Source: Elmis aenea
Lineage: Eukaryota > Arthropoda > Insecta > Coleoptera > Elmidae
DNA length: 64,000 nucleotides
NCBI GenBank assembly: GCA_947652605.1
Contig: OX393577.1
Span: 24,617,466-24,681,465 of the forward strand
Direction: 5' to 3'
Shown here: positions 50,464-62,904 of the stretch, piece by piece
How positions within the stretch are numbered: position 1 is the stretch's first letter
How the letters are laid out: every line of letters begins with the position of its first letter
Position numbers and translations under genes: made by a program
The notes under the pieces: model-generated
Databases searched by the model: none
What the model was told of the DNA's origin: nothing
The model's input: only the letters and a program-made list of their open reading frames with translations

Positions 50464-51701
50464 CAGGGTGTTTCACTTTTCAATGGGCCACTATTGCTAT
50501 CTCCGTAAATAATGAAAATACAAGGTTGGTTAAATGGGACAAAAGTTAGCTATTTAGGTGTGTATTTCAAAACAGATTTTGTTTTGTTTAAAAATTCCAT
50601 GGCTTGCGTGATATAACGAAAAAACCGAAATCGATCAAAATTTTTAAACTTAAATATCTCGGCTATTGTTGCGAATACACAAAAACGTCAAAGGAATTTT
50701 TTTTGTAAATTTTGTTGTTTATAAGATGGCAATAGTCACTTTTTTTTAAATAAATTATCGTGCGAGATATTTGACAAAACAACTTTTTTTTAAATGGCAG
50801 TCGTAGTAGGTGATGACTTAGATTTAAAGGTAATTTTTTTCTCTTTACAATGATATAATATTATGTATGTCTATTTTCAAAAATAAGCGAAATAACCTAA
50901 AAAAATGCAAAATCATAAGATAAAAATCAAGGTTGCCATGAAAAAAAAACACAATTAACGACTTCAATTGTTTTATTTCTACCCTTGCTTGTTTATTATA
51001 ATAATTGTGTCAACTAGAAATAATGTAAATCGACATATGTAGATATTTTAAATTCTGTTTTGCTAATGTCATAGTAAGAGGTATAAACTACATTCATGTT
51101 ATGCCTATTAGTACGATTATTTTAATTTCGCATAACATTTGTTGTAATATTCCTGTTTAATGAGTGACATAATAGACAAGCAAAGCTCGAAATAAAACAA
51201 TTGAAGTCGGTTTTTGTTTTTTACCATGGCAACCTTGATTTCTATCTTATGATTTTGCATTTTTTTAAGTTATTTCGCTTATTTTTGAAAATAGACATAC
51301 ATAATATTATATCATTGTAAAGAGAAAAAAATTACCTTTAAATCTAAGTCATCACCTACTACGACTGCCATTTAAAAAAAAGTTGTTTTGTCAAATATCT
51401 CGCACGATAATTTATTTCAAAAAAAATTGACTCTCGCCATCTTATAGACAACAAAAATTACAAAAAAATTCCTTTGACGTTTTTGTGTATTCGCAACAAT
51501 AGCCGAGATATTTAAGTTTAAAAATTTTGATCGATTTCGGTTTTTTCGTTATATCACGCAAGCCATGGAATTTTTAAACAAAGCAAGATCTGTTTTGAAA
51601 TACACACCTAAATAGCTAACTTTTGTCCCATTTAACCAACCTTGTATTTTCATTATTTACGGAGATAGCAATAGTGGCCCATCGAAAAGTGAAACACCCT
51701 G
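50464..51701. mobile_element. Palindromic element G (CAGGGTGTTTCACTTTTCAA)
   Basis: 1.24 kb, TA-flanked. Arms are almost perfectly complementary from the ends to near the centre at about 51085. Low arm divergence suggests a young copy or arm homogenisation. Confidence 0.88.
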
Positions 51702-52130
51702 TATATATTTAATGAATAAATCGTACAATAAAATATTATATTTAGACTTCTCGTGCACCAATTTTCATGAAAATTAAAGAGATTTTTGGGTTTAAATTTT
51801 GGAGGCAATCCAAAGCACCTAACAAATTAAATCTGATCTTTTAAAAAATTACAAATTCGACGAACGCTATTTTCTACGCAGTTTTTTATAAGTTAAATGT
51901 TAATCTAAACCACTTCTGTGTACCTTTTTAAGTATCGCAAATTCACTAGATAAAGTGTTTTTTAATTATTTACAATTTACAAATAATGATTGTGTTAGCT
52001 CCATACAAGTTTTTAAATTCATGACAAACCATAACAATTTCATTTTCTTGTCTCCTAAAGTCAAAAGAATTTATTTGTCTTTGTCCAGTAGCATTTTATT
52101 TATTTTTTAAACACTTGATTAGTGCGTATA

Positions 52131-53589
52131 CAGGGTGTCCCAAATTCGAGTAAATGCATGGGTATCTCGCTTATCTTAAGACCTAAGAGGTCGGTTAAAT
52201 TAGGGCAAAGTTGCGAAATTAGATGCTCAACAAATATCTGCAAAACATTTTCATAGCTATCTTCGTTCAAAAGTTATTCAGGAAAAACTGAAAAAATTGA
52301 TTTTCGTTTTTTTGCCCTATATCTTAAATTTTTTAAGATATCGACAATCTGGAAGCACTTCTCCATAGCAACTTCTTACGCTTTATATTTTGAGATAACA
52401 TAGAATTTCCAACAACGTTTGGTCTCTTCAGAAACATCAACTTCTTTTTTTTAAATACGGCGAAAAAAATTTAATCTCATAGTCGGATAGCATTTTGTCT
52501 TCTGATTTCAATGATATATGACACTTAATATCTAAAATGATATTTTACCACAAAAATTTGAGAAAAACTCATTTTGTCCAATTTTTGAATCAAATGATCT
52601 TGTACAAAAAACAAAACAATTTTTTTTGTTCTCTTAAAACTGTCACTTTGACATTAATATGATCGTGATTAATTGTATAATTTGCAACCAGCTAAAAGTT
52701 CTTTGAATTTGTGCTTTTTTTTAATTAAATATGACAATCAACACTTTTTAAGAAATTCGAGAAATGTCATAATATACACAAAATTTTCTTTTCTTATGGC
52801 ATTTATTTATCAGCAGTTTATTCAATACTTCATTAAAATCAATTACAATATCATATTTGTAACACCTTTTATTTTCCATAATTGACGAAAATTATTTAAA
52901 CAATACTCCGCAATACACGAAGGCATAGCAAATAAATAAATTAATTAAAAATGTACTACCAGAACATAGTGAAAATAAAAATTGCGAACAAAAGCACAAA
53001 TATCAAAGAATTTCTAGCTGGTTGCAAATTATACAATTAATCACGATCATATTAATATCAGAACAACATAACAACACAAAAACAACAAAAGAATTGTTTT
53101 TTTTTGTTTGTATAAGATTATTTGATTCAAAAATTAGACAAAATGAGTTTTTCTCAAAATTTTGGTGTAAATTATCATTTTAGATATTAAGTGTCCTATA
53201 TCATTGTAATCAGAAGACAAAATGCTATCCGACTATACGATTAAACATTTTTCGCCGTATTTAAAAAAATGAAGTTGATGATGGTTCTGAAGAGACGAAA
53301 CGTTGTTGGAAATTCTATGTTATCTCAAAATATAAAGCGTAAGAAGTTGCCATGGAGAAGTGCTTCCAGATTGTCGATATCTTAAAAAATGTAGGATACA
53401 GGGCAAAAAAACGAAAATCAATTTTTTCAGTTTTCCTTGAATAACTTTTGAACGAAGACAGCTATGAAAATGTTGTTGGCAGATATTTGTTGAGCATCTA
53501 ATTTCGCAACTTTGCCCTAATTTAACCGACCTCGTAGCTCTTAAGATAAGCGAGATCCCCATGCATTTACTCGAATTTGGGACCCCCTG
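52131..53589. mobile_element. Palindromic element A3
   Basis: About 1.46 kb, TA-flanked, the same family and size as A1, including the shared internal motif gtttcgtctcttcagaac seen in inverted form on both arms. Confidence 0.87.
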
Positions 53590-56500
53590 TATAGCTGCAT
53601 TTCGTAATACACAACTTTTAGACCAAAAAAACGACTTTTATCAGAAAAAAAGGTTAATAATAAATATCCATCGCCGTGAACACGATGAAGCTTTTTACTG
53701 AATATTTTTAATAAAAATCGATTATAAAACAACGTAGAATCGTGCCAAACACACAACAGGCAATCTTTAAAAACTGTATTACCTATACGTATACTGACAA
53801 AAAAAATTATTTAAAAAATTTTTGTATTCTTTTCAAGTGTTTAAAAATATTGCAAATTACACATCAGTGTTACTTAAATAGTTACGTGAAAAAATAAGGT
53901 TTGTACACCCACATCATTTATTTTGTTCTTAATTAGAACGCGCTATTTCTTAACGAATATCATTGTCGATCAATAATTGCATGCTTTTTTTTCCACTAGC
54001 TGTTAACTGAACATTTATACGACCCACATAAAAACGTCTTACATAGACACCCACACTAAATCACTCTTATAACTTGTCGTTAATCGATTATTTCTACATA
54101 TTTTCGTTTTTAAAGACATCCACTTCAAAAACGTTCAATTTTAATAAATAAATAAATAACGTTATCTTTTTTTTAATCTCAACATTGCCCCACGTGAGTG
54201 AGGTCAGCGATAATAAATATTGATCTGCATGATAAACAGTTTCCAATTATTCGACTAACCCATTTATAACATTCGGAGAATCATTACAATTATTCTGCAT
54301 CATAATCATAACTGACCTTTGCAAATTACAGACGCAGAACAACTAACTGTGCTTCTAATCTTTGAATTAAACACTATTCAAGCATGCTCTTTCTATATTT
54401 AAAAGATATCACTACAATACGTGTAGTAAAAAAAATGATTCGATTTTTGTTCGCAATACTACATAAGTAAACAGACAATTTAATCTCTACCTTTTGAATA
54501 GAGATAAACGTTGTTTAGTTTATAAATATGTCGTTTAAGTACACAGGCTGATATTTTTTTTAGACAAGGACATAAGTCAAGTCATTATTTATTGTGTAGT
54601 AGTTTTAATTTTCAGGGATCTTTCGACAACGTACCTATACTTCTATATAAAAAAAGAGGAGCTATTAATACAAAATTCAATGACGATAGTCCGAGGTAAA
54701 TTAGAAATGCGACCCACAAGAACCGTAATACAATGAATTGATTTATACCAAGAAACAAGTGTTTGTACTTGTTTATAAATGTTTCTTAGCCAAACATCGA
54801 TGAAGAATTTTGGAGCACGCATTCACTTAACTAATTACCTCGATTGCTTAGATTGTATAAAAACCTTTTATTTACTTTAGCACTTGTATTTTTAGCTTTA
54901 TATTTGAAATTACATTACACCTTCAAGAGCCTCTGGAATTACATACTCCACCTTAAAGGTGATATAAGCAGTAAAATTTTAATAACCATATAAAGGACTC
55001 GTTTAAACATCACGTTGTGTATTCTTGATAAAATTTGGATTTTCCTAGTACTTTAAACACTTCAGTTACATACCAAGCTCATACAAAATCATAATAATTT
55101 GATTTTGCAAGGTCCTCGACAGAGGCGACATGTTATCAGAAGTACATATTTATAACTTTAAATTTATTCGTTTTGATTTCATGTTCAGTATCTTATACTA
55201 ATACACTTATTTTAAAATGTCTGTTTCGTTATTCTTCAAAACTTTTGGTTTAATTGCAACCATTTCTCGCGACAAAAATGATCAAACATTTGCAACACCA
55301 CACACGTAAACAGAGAGGCGATACATTCGGATTAAGATGTTTGCATGATTACAAATTTTAATAGATACATTCATGGTATTTGTTTTTTCGTTTGTGTGCG
55401 AAGGAGTACTAAAAACACCCGTTTACCTAAAGGTCAAACAATAGGTTTAAGAGCCCCTGTCATAAACTATTATTTGGATATACTTTTGGAATAATAAACA
55501 TCACGTTCAGAATTTAACTGAAGTTTTACAATAACGACAAAGATAAATTTCTAAATAAACATGTTTCTTGGAACAGAAATGAATTTTTGGTGGTAACTTT
55601 TTCGAATCTTATTTGGCTTGGCAATAAGATAAGAATAGAACATCCTGTATATAACGCGTTCTATGATTAGAACTTTGAAATCGTAAATGTATAACGATGT
55701 CCTAAAAACACCTCCCCCGCACGATGCGATGGAACGAAACACGTTGTTACATTGTTTAGTTTTATTATGAAGCATTAACACCAACTTATATTGCTTAAAT
55801 ACGTCAAGATATTAGCTATTTGGCAAAAGTCTTTCGATGAATTCCTGGCCATACATTCTATTGCATTACAAGCATTAACTAGCCACGTAATAAATTTGTA
55901 GGTCAATAACTTTTTACACTGTGAAGTTGACGTGTTGTAGTGTAGTGTCTGCACGCCTAATATTATACAAGCATAAAGTAAAGAACATACTTAAACATCA
56001 GACCAATCTCTACTTATCTGAGTAACTCAATACAGAGGCACCAGCTGCGGTATTCTATGATAAAAAAAATTGCGTCGCATAAAAATCTCACTATCTTCAG
56101 TAAAGGATTTCCCCATAAGAGCGCGGACCCCGCGGCATAAAAAAGCCATTGAAAATTAAAAAAAAAAAGATCTAATACAATACTCAACATAAAACAACAA
56201 GTAAATCGTGCTTTAATACGTAATAAAACTTAAACTGAAAGATATTAATTAATATCTATAATTATGAAAAACAAGACTATTATGTGTTTAATTAAAGCTT
56301 CAAGTTTTTAGGCGGTTGCCACATTTTAAAAATTATAAAGAGCATTTAGCCTGTATTTTTACGATGCATACCTACACAAGATTTTATTTTGTTCGCACTT
56401 AAAAATCATTATAATACTGCAAATAATTACTTACTAAATAAAATAAGTAAAATTATAAACTCGACCATTCTCTTGGCTGTTTCTATATGCTTTGTTGTAA

Positions 56501-58013
56501 AAATATCCACAAAGATGCAGTTCGTAAACTTTAGTAAACTTAGCATTCTTGAACTCACAAAAATCTATCAAATTATTTCGTTGATCAGATGTAAAATTGA
56601 ATTTTTTGATACAATAATGTCAAAATTAACGTTCATCTTTATTAAAAACTCTCAAAAATTATGCGAAATATGTGCATAGCAGTTATTTTAAAAGTATCGA
56701 TCTACATATTTCATAGATTAGGAAATACTTTGCAAACATTCCATCAGCTTTGTTGGTATTATCAAATCATCAGTTATATGTTGTACCTTAATAACTCTAG
56801 GAAAATATTTAATTTTCAATGGAAAAACTTTCTATTTTTTATGCATCGGTCAACATTAATAAATTTAATTTTTTCGACGTTTGCAATTATTTTTTTAGTA
56901 CATTTTATGATCCTAATGTAGGATATTTAATAATCTTTGTAGGACGTAGGCCACAGACACAAACTATGAATTGCAGGATCGCCCAACAAAAGTAGAATGT
57001 GTGGCAACCCCAAGTATCTATGACAAGTATTTTTTTTTTAAATGTTATCTCTATTGTAGTAAATTATCGTATCTGAACACCAAAAACGCTTTCCATTCCT
57101 TGCAACGGGGTTCTTTTAGTTTTGATCCCAAGTTAGCTAAATCAGCCTGTGTGATTTTGATTATTATTAATTACTAAAAATAGTATTTATAAACTTTAAG
57201 TATGACTTGGTTTTTTTTTTGACGAGATCCTAAAAGTATGAAAAATAATTTTAATATCAAGCTCTTTTGTAGAAATTAATTTTAAAAGACGTCAACATCT
57301 TTCGCACAAGTTTCGTACAACCTATCCATAATTTTAAAGCGCATTCCCAAGAAATACGACATTAAGAACGCCATTTTCGGCACAACAAACCTCTTAAACA
57401 AAATAAAAGAAACATTTGGTCAACCAAACACAGGTACGGCCGGCCATGCACCGTAAAAATATGTTGACCTACCTGCCGAAGCTATTGTACCGCCCAAAAT
57501 GTTAAAGCGGCAACTCCATGCAAAGTATCGCAACTTAAAATTGCACACGTTTATATTCAACAAGTTTCTATCGAGAGACCGGATACTTAACTTATGATAA
57601 TATTAAGAAGTGAGTGGGAGAACAACAGAATGTTCTTTACTACGAACACTAGCACGTTGGAACTTTAATTGTTATCTATTAACGGTAAAAAAATACACGT
57701 CTAAATAATTACATGTTTTTGTAGATACCACGGCTTTTTAGTCTACTTTTTATCTTTATTTACGCTTGAACAATTGAAATTTAGCAATGACATTGAATAT
57801 ATGGAAATTGACCCTAGGTGTATACCGGTTTCATACCAGTTTGCATATTGCATAATACAGGACGCAACACAACATTTTACTATTTGGCTTTTTTTAGGCA
57901 CTATAAATTCGCTTACAATTTGTTAACATCGATTAGTTTTAAATAAAACATCTTATTCTGCTGCGCTTGCCTAGAAATATAAATAAGTTAAATTTAAATT
58001 CACCCATCTTCTT
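53590..58013. other. AT-rich stretch without a recognised gene
   Basis: Short frames (for example 56389-56679 and 56661-56921) are AT-driven and lack domains. A GC-richer spot at 57430-57530 shows no exon. This stretch may be intronic. Confidence 0.4.
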
Positions 58014-58110
58014 TCTGAAGAATCTCTTGTAGAAATGCTAGATCAATTTTAAGACTCTCGTCTCTGCGTCAGTAGCTTTCTTGTTTATTTCTACAAGATA
58101 TTCTTCATGA
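58014..58110. repeat. Short palindromic repeat, copy 2
   Basis: Shares cttgtagaaatgctagatc with the copy at 26866. It has a complementary right end (tttctacaagatattcttca). Confidence 0.65.
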
Positions 58111-58587
58111 AAATATGCGATTTTAATTAAACTTGTTTTTATTGCATAAATTAATAACACATATAATTCGAGCTTTCATCTTTGTTTGTTTCAAAGTCTA
58201 GTAACAATCGCATGCAATTATTTAATTTTTATAAAATTTTACACGTATTCCCGTGCATTTATTGTAATTTTTATGTAAAAAAAAATCGTAAAAATAAACA
58301 GAAATTAAAAATAATATACGTTCATACATCATAAAATCCTGTTTCAATAAAAATTAACGATAATTAATGAAGATTAAATAATTGTAACACAATTATAAAT
58401 TGCGTACAGAAATAATCACATACGGTATAAAAAAAATAAAATTATAAAGCACAATTATTACTCGTAAAGTCTTTGGGTTTCACAGTAGGTAATTGTTCAT
58501 ACATCGAAGCGCAAGCGGTGCAAAATTCCGAAATTAATCTGACAACGCGAATATTTTATTATATTTTTCAACTAAAAATGTGACCTC

Positions 58588-59340
58588 ACCTTAAAACTGC
58601 ACGCTTAACTATTCAGTTTAATGCAAGTTGGTCCCGAAATATCTGGCAAGCTTAAAATAAATCTTTTTGGTGAGTGGTTATTTGCAGTAGTCATACCGAC
58701 ACAATTTGGTTTCATTTGTATCGCAAAAAGAGGACGGTGTGATAATAATATTGATAAGGGTAATCGAGCTTCTCTTAATGGGATCGATGAAGTGCTTTTA
58801 GTTTAAAACAGTATGTTCGCGGCGTCCGTCCACGTGGTGTTTTAGCTGATGTAACAGAGTCTCGTGCTTACAGCGACGAAACGTGAACCCACAATGTAAT
58901 GCACCAAAAAGGTGACGCAACTTCGACGTCGGCGTCTAGACGCTTCTACTTATGACTAATACAATAAAAACTAGCAACGTACGCACGTTACAAAAAAAAT
59001 CACTAAATGACTGTGCAGAATTAATTTTGATAATTTTTAACATCCGGACAATTAATGCAAATCGCGCTGAAAATAAAGCCGTTGTTTAATTATGGGCGAA
59101 GAAGTACTGTGTCGGAAAAAATTCTTACCTTAAAATTGCGGATTTAAAAACAGTAACAACAAACGCACCTTAACTTAAAACGACGCCGGGTTGCACACCT
59201 TCGCGCGCGCGGTAAAATGAGGAGTATGCAGCATGTGCCGGTTTCTTTTAGAAGTTTACTATGGAACGAGCGTAGCCGAACAGAACTATCGAGTTTATGA
59301 ATCGAGAACTGACGCAATTGTCGGCCAGTCACTATCATAA
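58588..59340 (-). promoter_or_regulatory. CpG-richer stretch with candidate 5' UTR exon donors
   Basis: This stretch is richer in CG than its surroundings, especially 58820-58930 and 59180-59290. It contains three plausible minus-strand donors: ttttaag/gtgagg ending an exon at 58590, cgct/gtaagc at 58872, and ttttaag/gtaagaa at 59129. It is the first such area upstream of the transporter's 5' UTR exon at 27234, with no other gene start recognised between. I infer alternative first non-coding exons of the SLC36 gene, which would make 27.2-58.6 kb one large intron. A promoter for another minus-strand transcript is equally possible. Confidence 0.35.
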
Positions 59341-59775
59341 TTCGGTAGTAATTTAAATGTATTTTTATACTTCATTTCGCAGCGCCGGTAGGCATTGCAG
59401 TTATGCTTATGCACACAAAGCACCCCAGTCCGAAATACCAACACATCGTTAAATGGTGTGACGATGACCAATTTTGAAATTCAACATAAAATAATTGCCG
59501 TATAAGGGATGCAAGTAATATTTTTAAGCCTCCTACTGTTTCAGGTTTATATGCATTTCCGTTGCTTGCAACTTTTAAATTTATCAATTCAGTACAAAGC
59601 TTTTTGACTTTTTTCCTTAACCTTGTTGAACAATTTAAATAAATCAAGCTGAATTTATTAAAAATAAAAATTGTATCCTTTTATACTATAATAAAATTAC
59701 TCGATTGCATATCTCAACAAATATGTTTTGCTCGTTTTACCTCTAAAAAATGCTATGTATTGTTCTATTACACAA

Positions 59776-59781
59776 TTTATT
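59776..59781 (-). terminator. Poly(A) signal of the MAP10-like gene
   Basis: Minus-strand AATAAA about 170 bp past the stop codon, in AT-rich sequence. Confidence 0.5.
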
Positions 59782-59949
59782 TCTGTCTAATGAGTTAACA
59801 ATGAATTAAAACAAAACCCTCAAACATCACTTCTCATTTGAAAGTAAAAAATATGTTAATCGACTAACACAACCACAAATTAAGATATTCTAATTTAGAA
59901 AAAGACTATCACGAAGAATTAATAAGTCACTTAACGATATGAATGAAAT

Positions 59950-61644
59950 TTATTTCTTCTTTCCTTTCTTTCCACCTTTTTTACCTCCTTTTTCTTTTCC
60001 ATTTTCTTTGCCTTTTCCCTTTCCTGCACCTTTCTCAGCGGGACCTGCATCAGCGTCTTCATACTGAGTATCTCGGGTTTCTAATTTTGGCGGTGGTTTT
60101 CTTTCTGGGCTTCTATGCGTGCATAGTTCCAATTCGAGATTGTTCTTTTGTTCTTCACCATCCTTTTTCTTTCCTATACGCAAAACGAAAACTTCCTTTT
60201 TGGGATCTGATATTTCTGCATATTGAGTACCGTCTGGACCAACACTTACCGGCGGCACTACCATAACACTTTTGTTATCATCATTACAGCAGCCACCCAT
60301 GCGAAAAGTGAATGGTGCGTTTTCATTTCCGGGTATACCTGGACCGACTGCATAACTTTTAGTTGTCATATCTACGCTTGCTGGTTTTCCATAACTCTGA
60401 CCACCCGTATATTTTTGTTGATTTCCAATGTTTCCAGCAGTACAAGGACAATCTAAATCTGTTAAAGTACCTGGTGCGTCCATATGCTCAACTTTTTCGT
60501 CATTCCTAAGTCGTATGGTTAATGCGTTTCCTCCCAGTTCAGCTCCTATTTCTCGATAGCATCCTGGACCCATGCCTTTCATTCCGTTACCTTGGTAATT
60601 GCTGCCTGCTAGGGTTGAATTGAAACCAGGTCCATTCATTGTATTCGTTCCACATATTCCACCCATTCCTTGTGATATTGTTGTACATTCATTACACGGA
60701 TTTTCAGATACAGGGGCAAACGGTGGAACATAAGGACCTGATTGTCGTGCTGTTAAACAAGAAACTGTAGGACATTGGGGGTTGCGACGGCCATCAAACA
60801 TAAGACAACCAGTATTTTGTCCAGGTATTCCTTGTTGTGGTCCCATACCTCCCGCAATTCCGCCTGAACCAAAACTTCCACCATATCCCACTGCTGGACC
60901 AAAACCTTTACCGCTCGGCCCTACTGGAGTAAAAGTGCCAGTGTAATCCACCCCTGATCCAAATCCTCCACCAAATTCCTTTCCTCTGCCATTATGTCCT
61001 TGCCTATTTTGTCCCAACTCACTTGTCTTGCTGGCTCTTCTGTACCGATACAAAGAATTTCCTCCCCTATCTTTAAATAAGACTGACTTATCCGCAAGAT
61101 TCATTTGAAATTGTGTCACAATTAACTTTCCGAAACAGGACATTCTTATGTAAAGAGACACTCGTCCTACAACCTCTCCCTCGGCAGATGTTATATTAAA
61201 AACGTCCTTTAACGTCTTGGCTGCTGGTCCTTGGTCGTTTGCTTCTGATAGAGAATCAATGAGCTCGTTAAACAAGTTTTCAATCGAAATTAAACTTGTA
61301 CCGAGAACACATTTTTCAGGGAGTACTCCAGGTTTCATCTTCCGAAATGCCTCTAAGTATATATCAAATCTCTTCACTACTTCATAAGCTTGATCTGGTG
61401 TTAAGGAAAAAAGGCAAGACTTTCCATTTTTCAATTGATTTTTAGCATCCGTGTAATTACTTTTCGGAGTAAAGTCTTCTTCGCAAATATCTAAAGGAGC
61501 GTTATCCAAAAACTGAACTGATGCACAAACTTCATTTCCCCGCATCAAATCGTTGACATCGTTGCATGGACATTGCCCGTTTAACTCTATTTGGTCTACT
61601 AGAAATTCCAAGAGAAATAAATTTTCTGTTGCGATTCTATCCAT
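59950..61644 (-). CDS. MAP10-like (DUF4497/C2-type) protein, intronless
   Basis: One open frame of 564 aa. Residues 1 to about 185 follow the N-terminal C2-like domain of microtubule-associated protein 10 (DUF4497): LFLLEFLVDQIEL at the start, NGKSCLFSLTPDQAYEVV in the middle, LGTSLISIENLFNELI, then VGRVSLYIRMSCFGKLIVTQF. Residues about 215-300 are glycine-rich low complexity. The next 180 residues hold Cys pairs and clusters (CPTVSC, NPCNEC, DCPC, GGCC) that could bind metal, although they form no standard finger. The tail is Lys/Gly (GKGKGKENGKEKGGKKGGKK), suited to binding microtubules or nucleic acid. Vertebrate MAP10 binds microtubules during cytokinesis and relatives occur in cilia and sperm. 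The function here is inferred from the N-terminal domain only. Lack of introns contrasts with the other genes and may mean retroposition. Confidence 0.72.
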   Translation of the reverse strand: MDRIATENLFLLEFLVDQIELNGQCPCNDVNDLMRGNEVCASVQFLDNAPLDICEEDFTPKSNYTDAKNQLKNGKSCLFSLTPDQAYEVVKRFDIYLEAFRKMKPGVLPEKCVLGTSLISIENLFNELIDSLSEANDQGPAAKTLKDVFNITSAEGEVVGRVSLYIRMSCFGKLIVTQFQMNLADKSVLFKDRGGNSLYRYRRASKTSELGQNRQGHNGRGKEFGGGFGSGVDYTGTFTPVGPSGKGFGPAVGYGGSFGSGGIAGGMGPQQGIPGQNTGCLMFDGRRNPQCPTVSCLTARQSGPYVPPFAPVSENPCNECTTISQGMGGICGTNTMNGPGFNSTLAGSNYQGNGMKGMGPGCYREIGAELGGNALTIRLRNDEKVEHMDAPGTLTDLDCPCTAGNIGNQQKYTGGQSYGKPASVDMTTKSYAVGPGIPGNENAPFTFRMGGCCNDDNKSVMVVPPVSVGPDGTQYAEISDPKKEVFVLRIGKKKDGEEQKNNLELELCTHRSPERKPPPKLETRDTQYEDADAGPAEKGAGKGKGKENGKEKGGKKGGKKGKKK

Positions 61645-62354
61645 ATCTACACTTACAATTTTTTTAAAAAATAATTTACACAGTACTTGCCAATTTTGAA
61701 ATAAATTTCTAATGAAAGATGAAATGTCAAAAAAAAATTGTGACCATCAAAACCTAGCCATCTTTTTCTTAACGCTCTCATGTAGTAGACAAAAAACATG
61801 AACTAGTTCGAACTCTATATTTCTTAATTTTTGAGGTATAGAGCTTTAATGTTTACTGAACAATATTTAGAGGGTCGCAAGTACATTGTAAATATGAAAT
61901 TAGATTTTATATCTATTTAGTTATTGTTTATGAGACATTTGCATCTAAAAATTGCATTTATACTTACATTTTTTTGTTATTTTATAGCATACATTAAAAA
62001 TACATGATTGATAAGCCCTTGAAATTCTCTGCTACATGAAATAATTTATATTATTCATGTAAAAAACTTTTTTGATGGTAAAAGCAAACATAAGACCATA
62101 AGAGCAAGCAAAGTAGCCCGGGAAACGATTTCTAAAGGACAGAAACTAATAAAAAGCAATTAGTAACTTTTGGTATACTACCAGAAACGAAAAAACTGTA
62201 CAACGATATCACACAAAAACATAAATGAAATAAAATTATAACAAATTTTTGTGTCCAACTTTACAATAAAAAGTTAAAGAAATAAGTTTATTTTTTAGTT
62301 TATTTACTCTACTTTTTAATTTAATTTATGTTTGTGTTCAGTGCCGTATGGCGA

Positions 62355-62686
62355 TAGGGGTGGGCGATATATCGATAAATATCGATATAATTTTGATATC
62401 GATATATTGATATCCGACATTCCGATATATCGATATTTTAAGGGCGAGATTTTTTTTTTAAATTTTAGGTCACCAGTCTCTTTTTTCACTTTTTTACCGA
62501 CTTTTTTAGCTAAATTTCGATATGTCGATATATCGATATTCCGATATATCGATATTCCGATATATCGATATAATTTCGATATCGATATTCGATATCGATA
62601 TTCGATATCGATATTCGATATCGATATTCGATATCGATATTCGATATCGATATTCGATATCGAAATTTGGATATCGCCCACCCCTA
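62355..62686. mobile_element. hAT-type MITE built of GATATC repeats
   Basis: Ends are inverted: TAGGGGTGGGCGATAT on the left and its complement on the right. Eight-base flanks match with one difference (tatggcga at 62347-62354, catggcga at 62687-62694), as expected of an old hAT insertion. The interior is mostly ATCGATAT-type satellite. Confidence 0.75.
62577..62665. repeat. 13-bp tandem repeat inside the MITE
   Basis: The unit gatatcgatattc recurs about seven times with almost no divergence, which points to recent slippage expansion within the element. Confidence 0.85.
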
Positions 62687-62904
62687 CATGGCGAAAGAGG
62701 CGCGCGCCACTAGCGCAACCAGGTTAGGAGCGCAAAACGTAATAAATAAATAGGTATAAAAGTCCGCTATTTTATATTGTATTATTAAATTTCGGCAAAA
62801 CGTCGCTTTAAACATACAAAACACAGCGGAAATTCGCTAGATTATGCCGCTAGATGATCTCAACAACGATGCATAACAGAACAGACCTGGCATTAAAATA
62901 TAAT

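Noticed and set aside
53320..53562. Similar 60-80 aa frames at 15700, 36591, 37338 and 53320 starting [16 protein letters not shown] or the like
   Set aside because: They all come from the arms of palindromic A elements. Their similarity reflects the repeat, not a conserved protein.
56389..56921. Overlapping plus-strand frames of 96 and 86 aa
   Set aside because: Ile/Phe/Asn-rich composition expected from AT-rich non-coding DNA; no motif.
59372..59647. Minus-strand 91-aa frame with a possible C-terminal membrane segment
   Set aside because: No recognisable domain, sits between a presumed promoter area and the 3' end of the MAP10-like gene, and has no convincing start context. It could be real, but I cannot support it.
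62577..62665. CRISPR-like regular repetition
   Set aside because: A continuous 13-bp satellite without spacers, inside a MITE of a eukaryotic genome.
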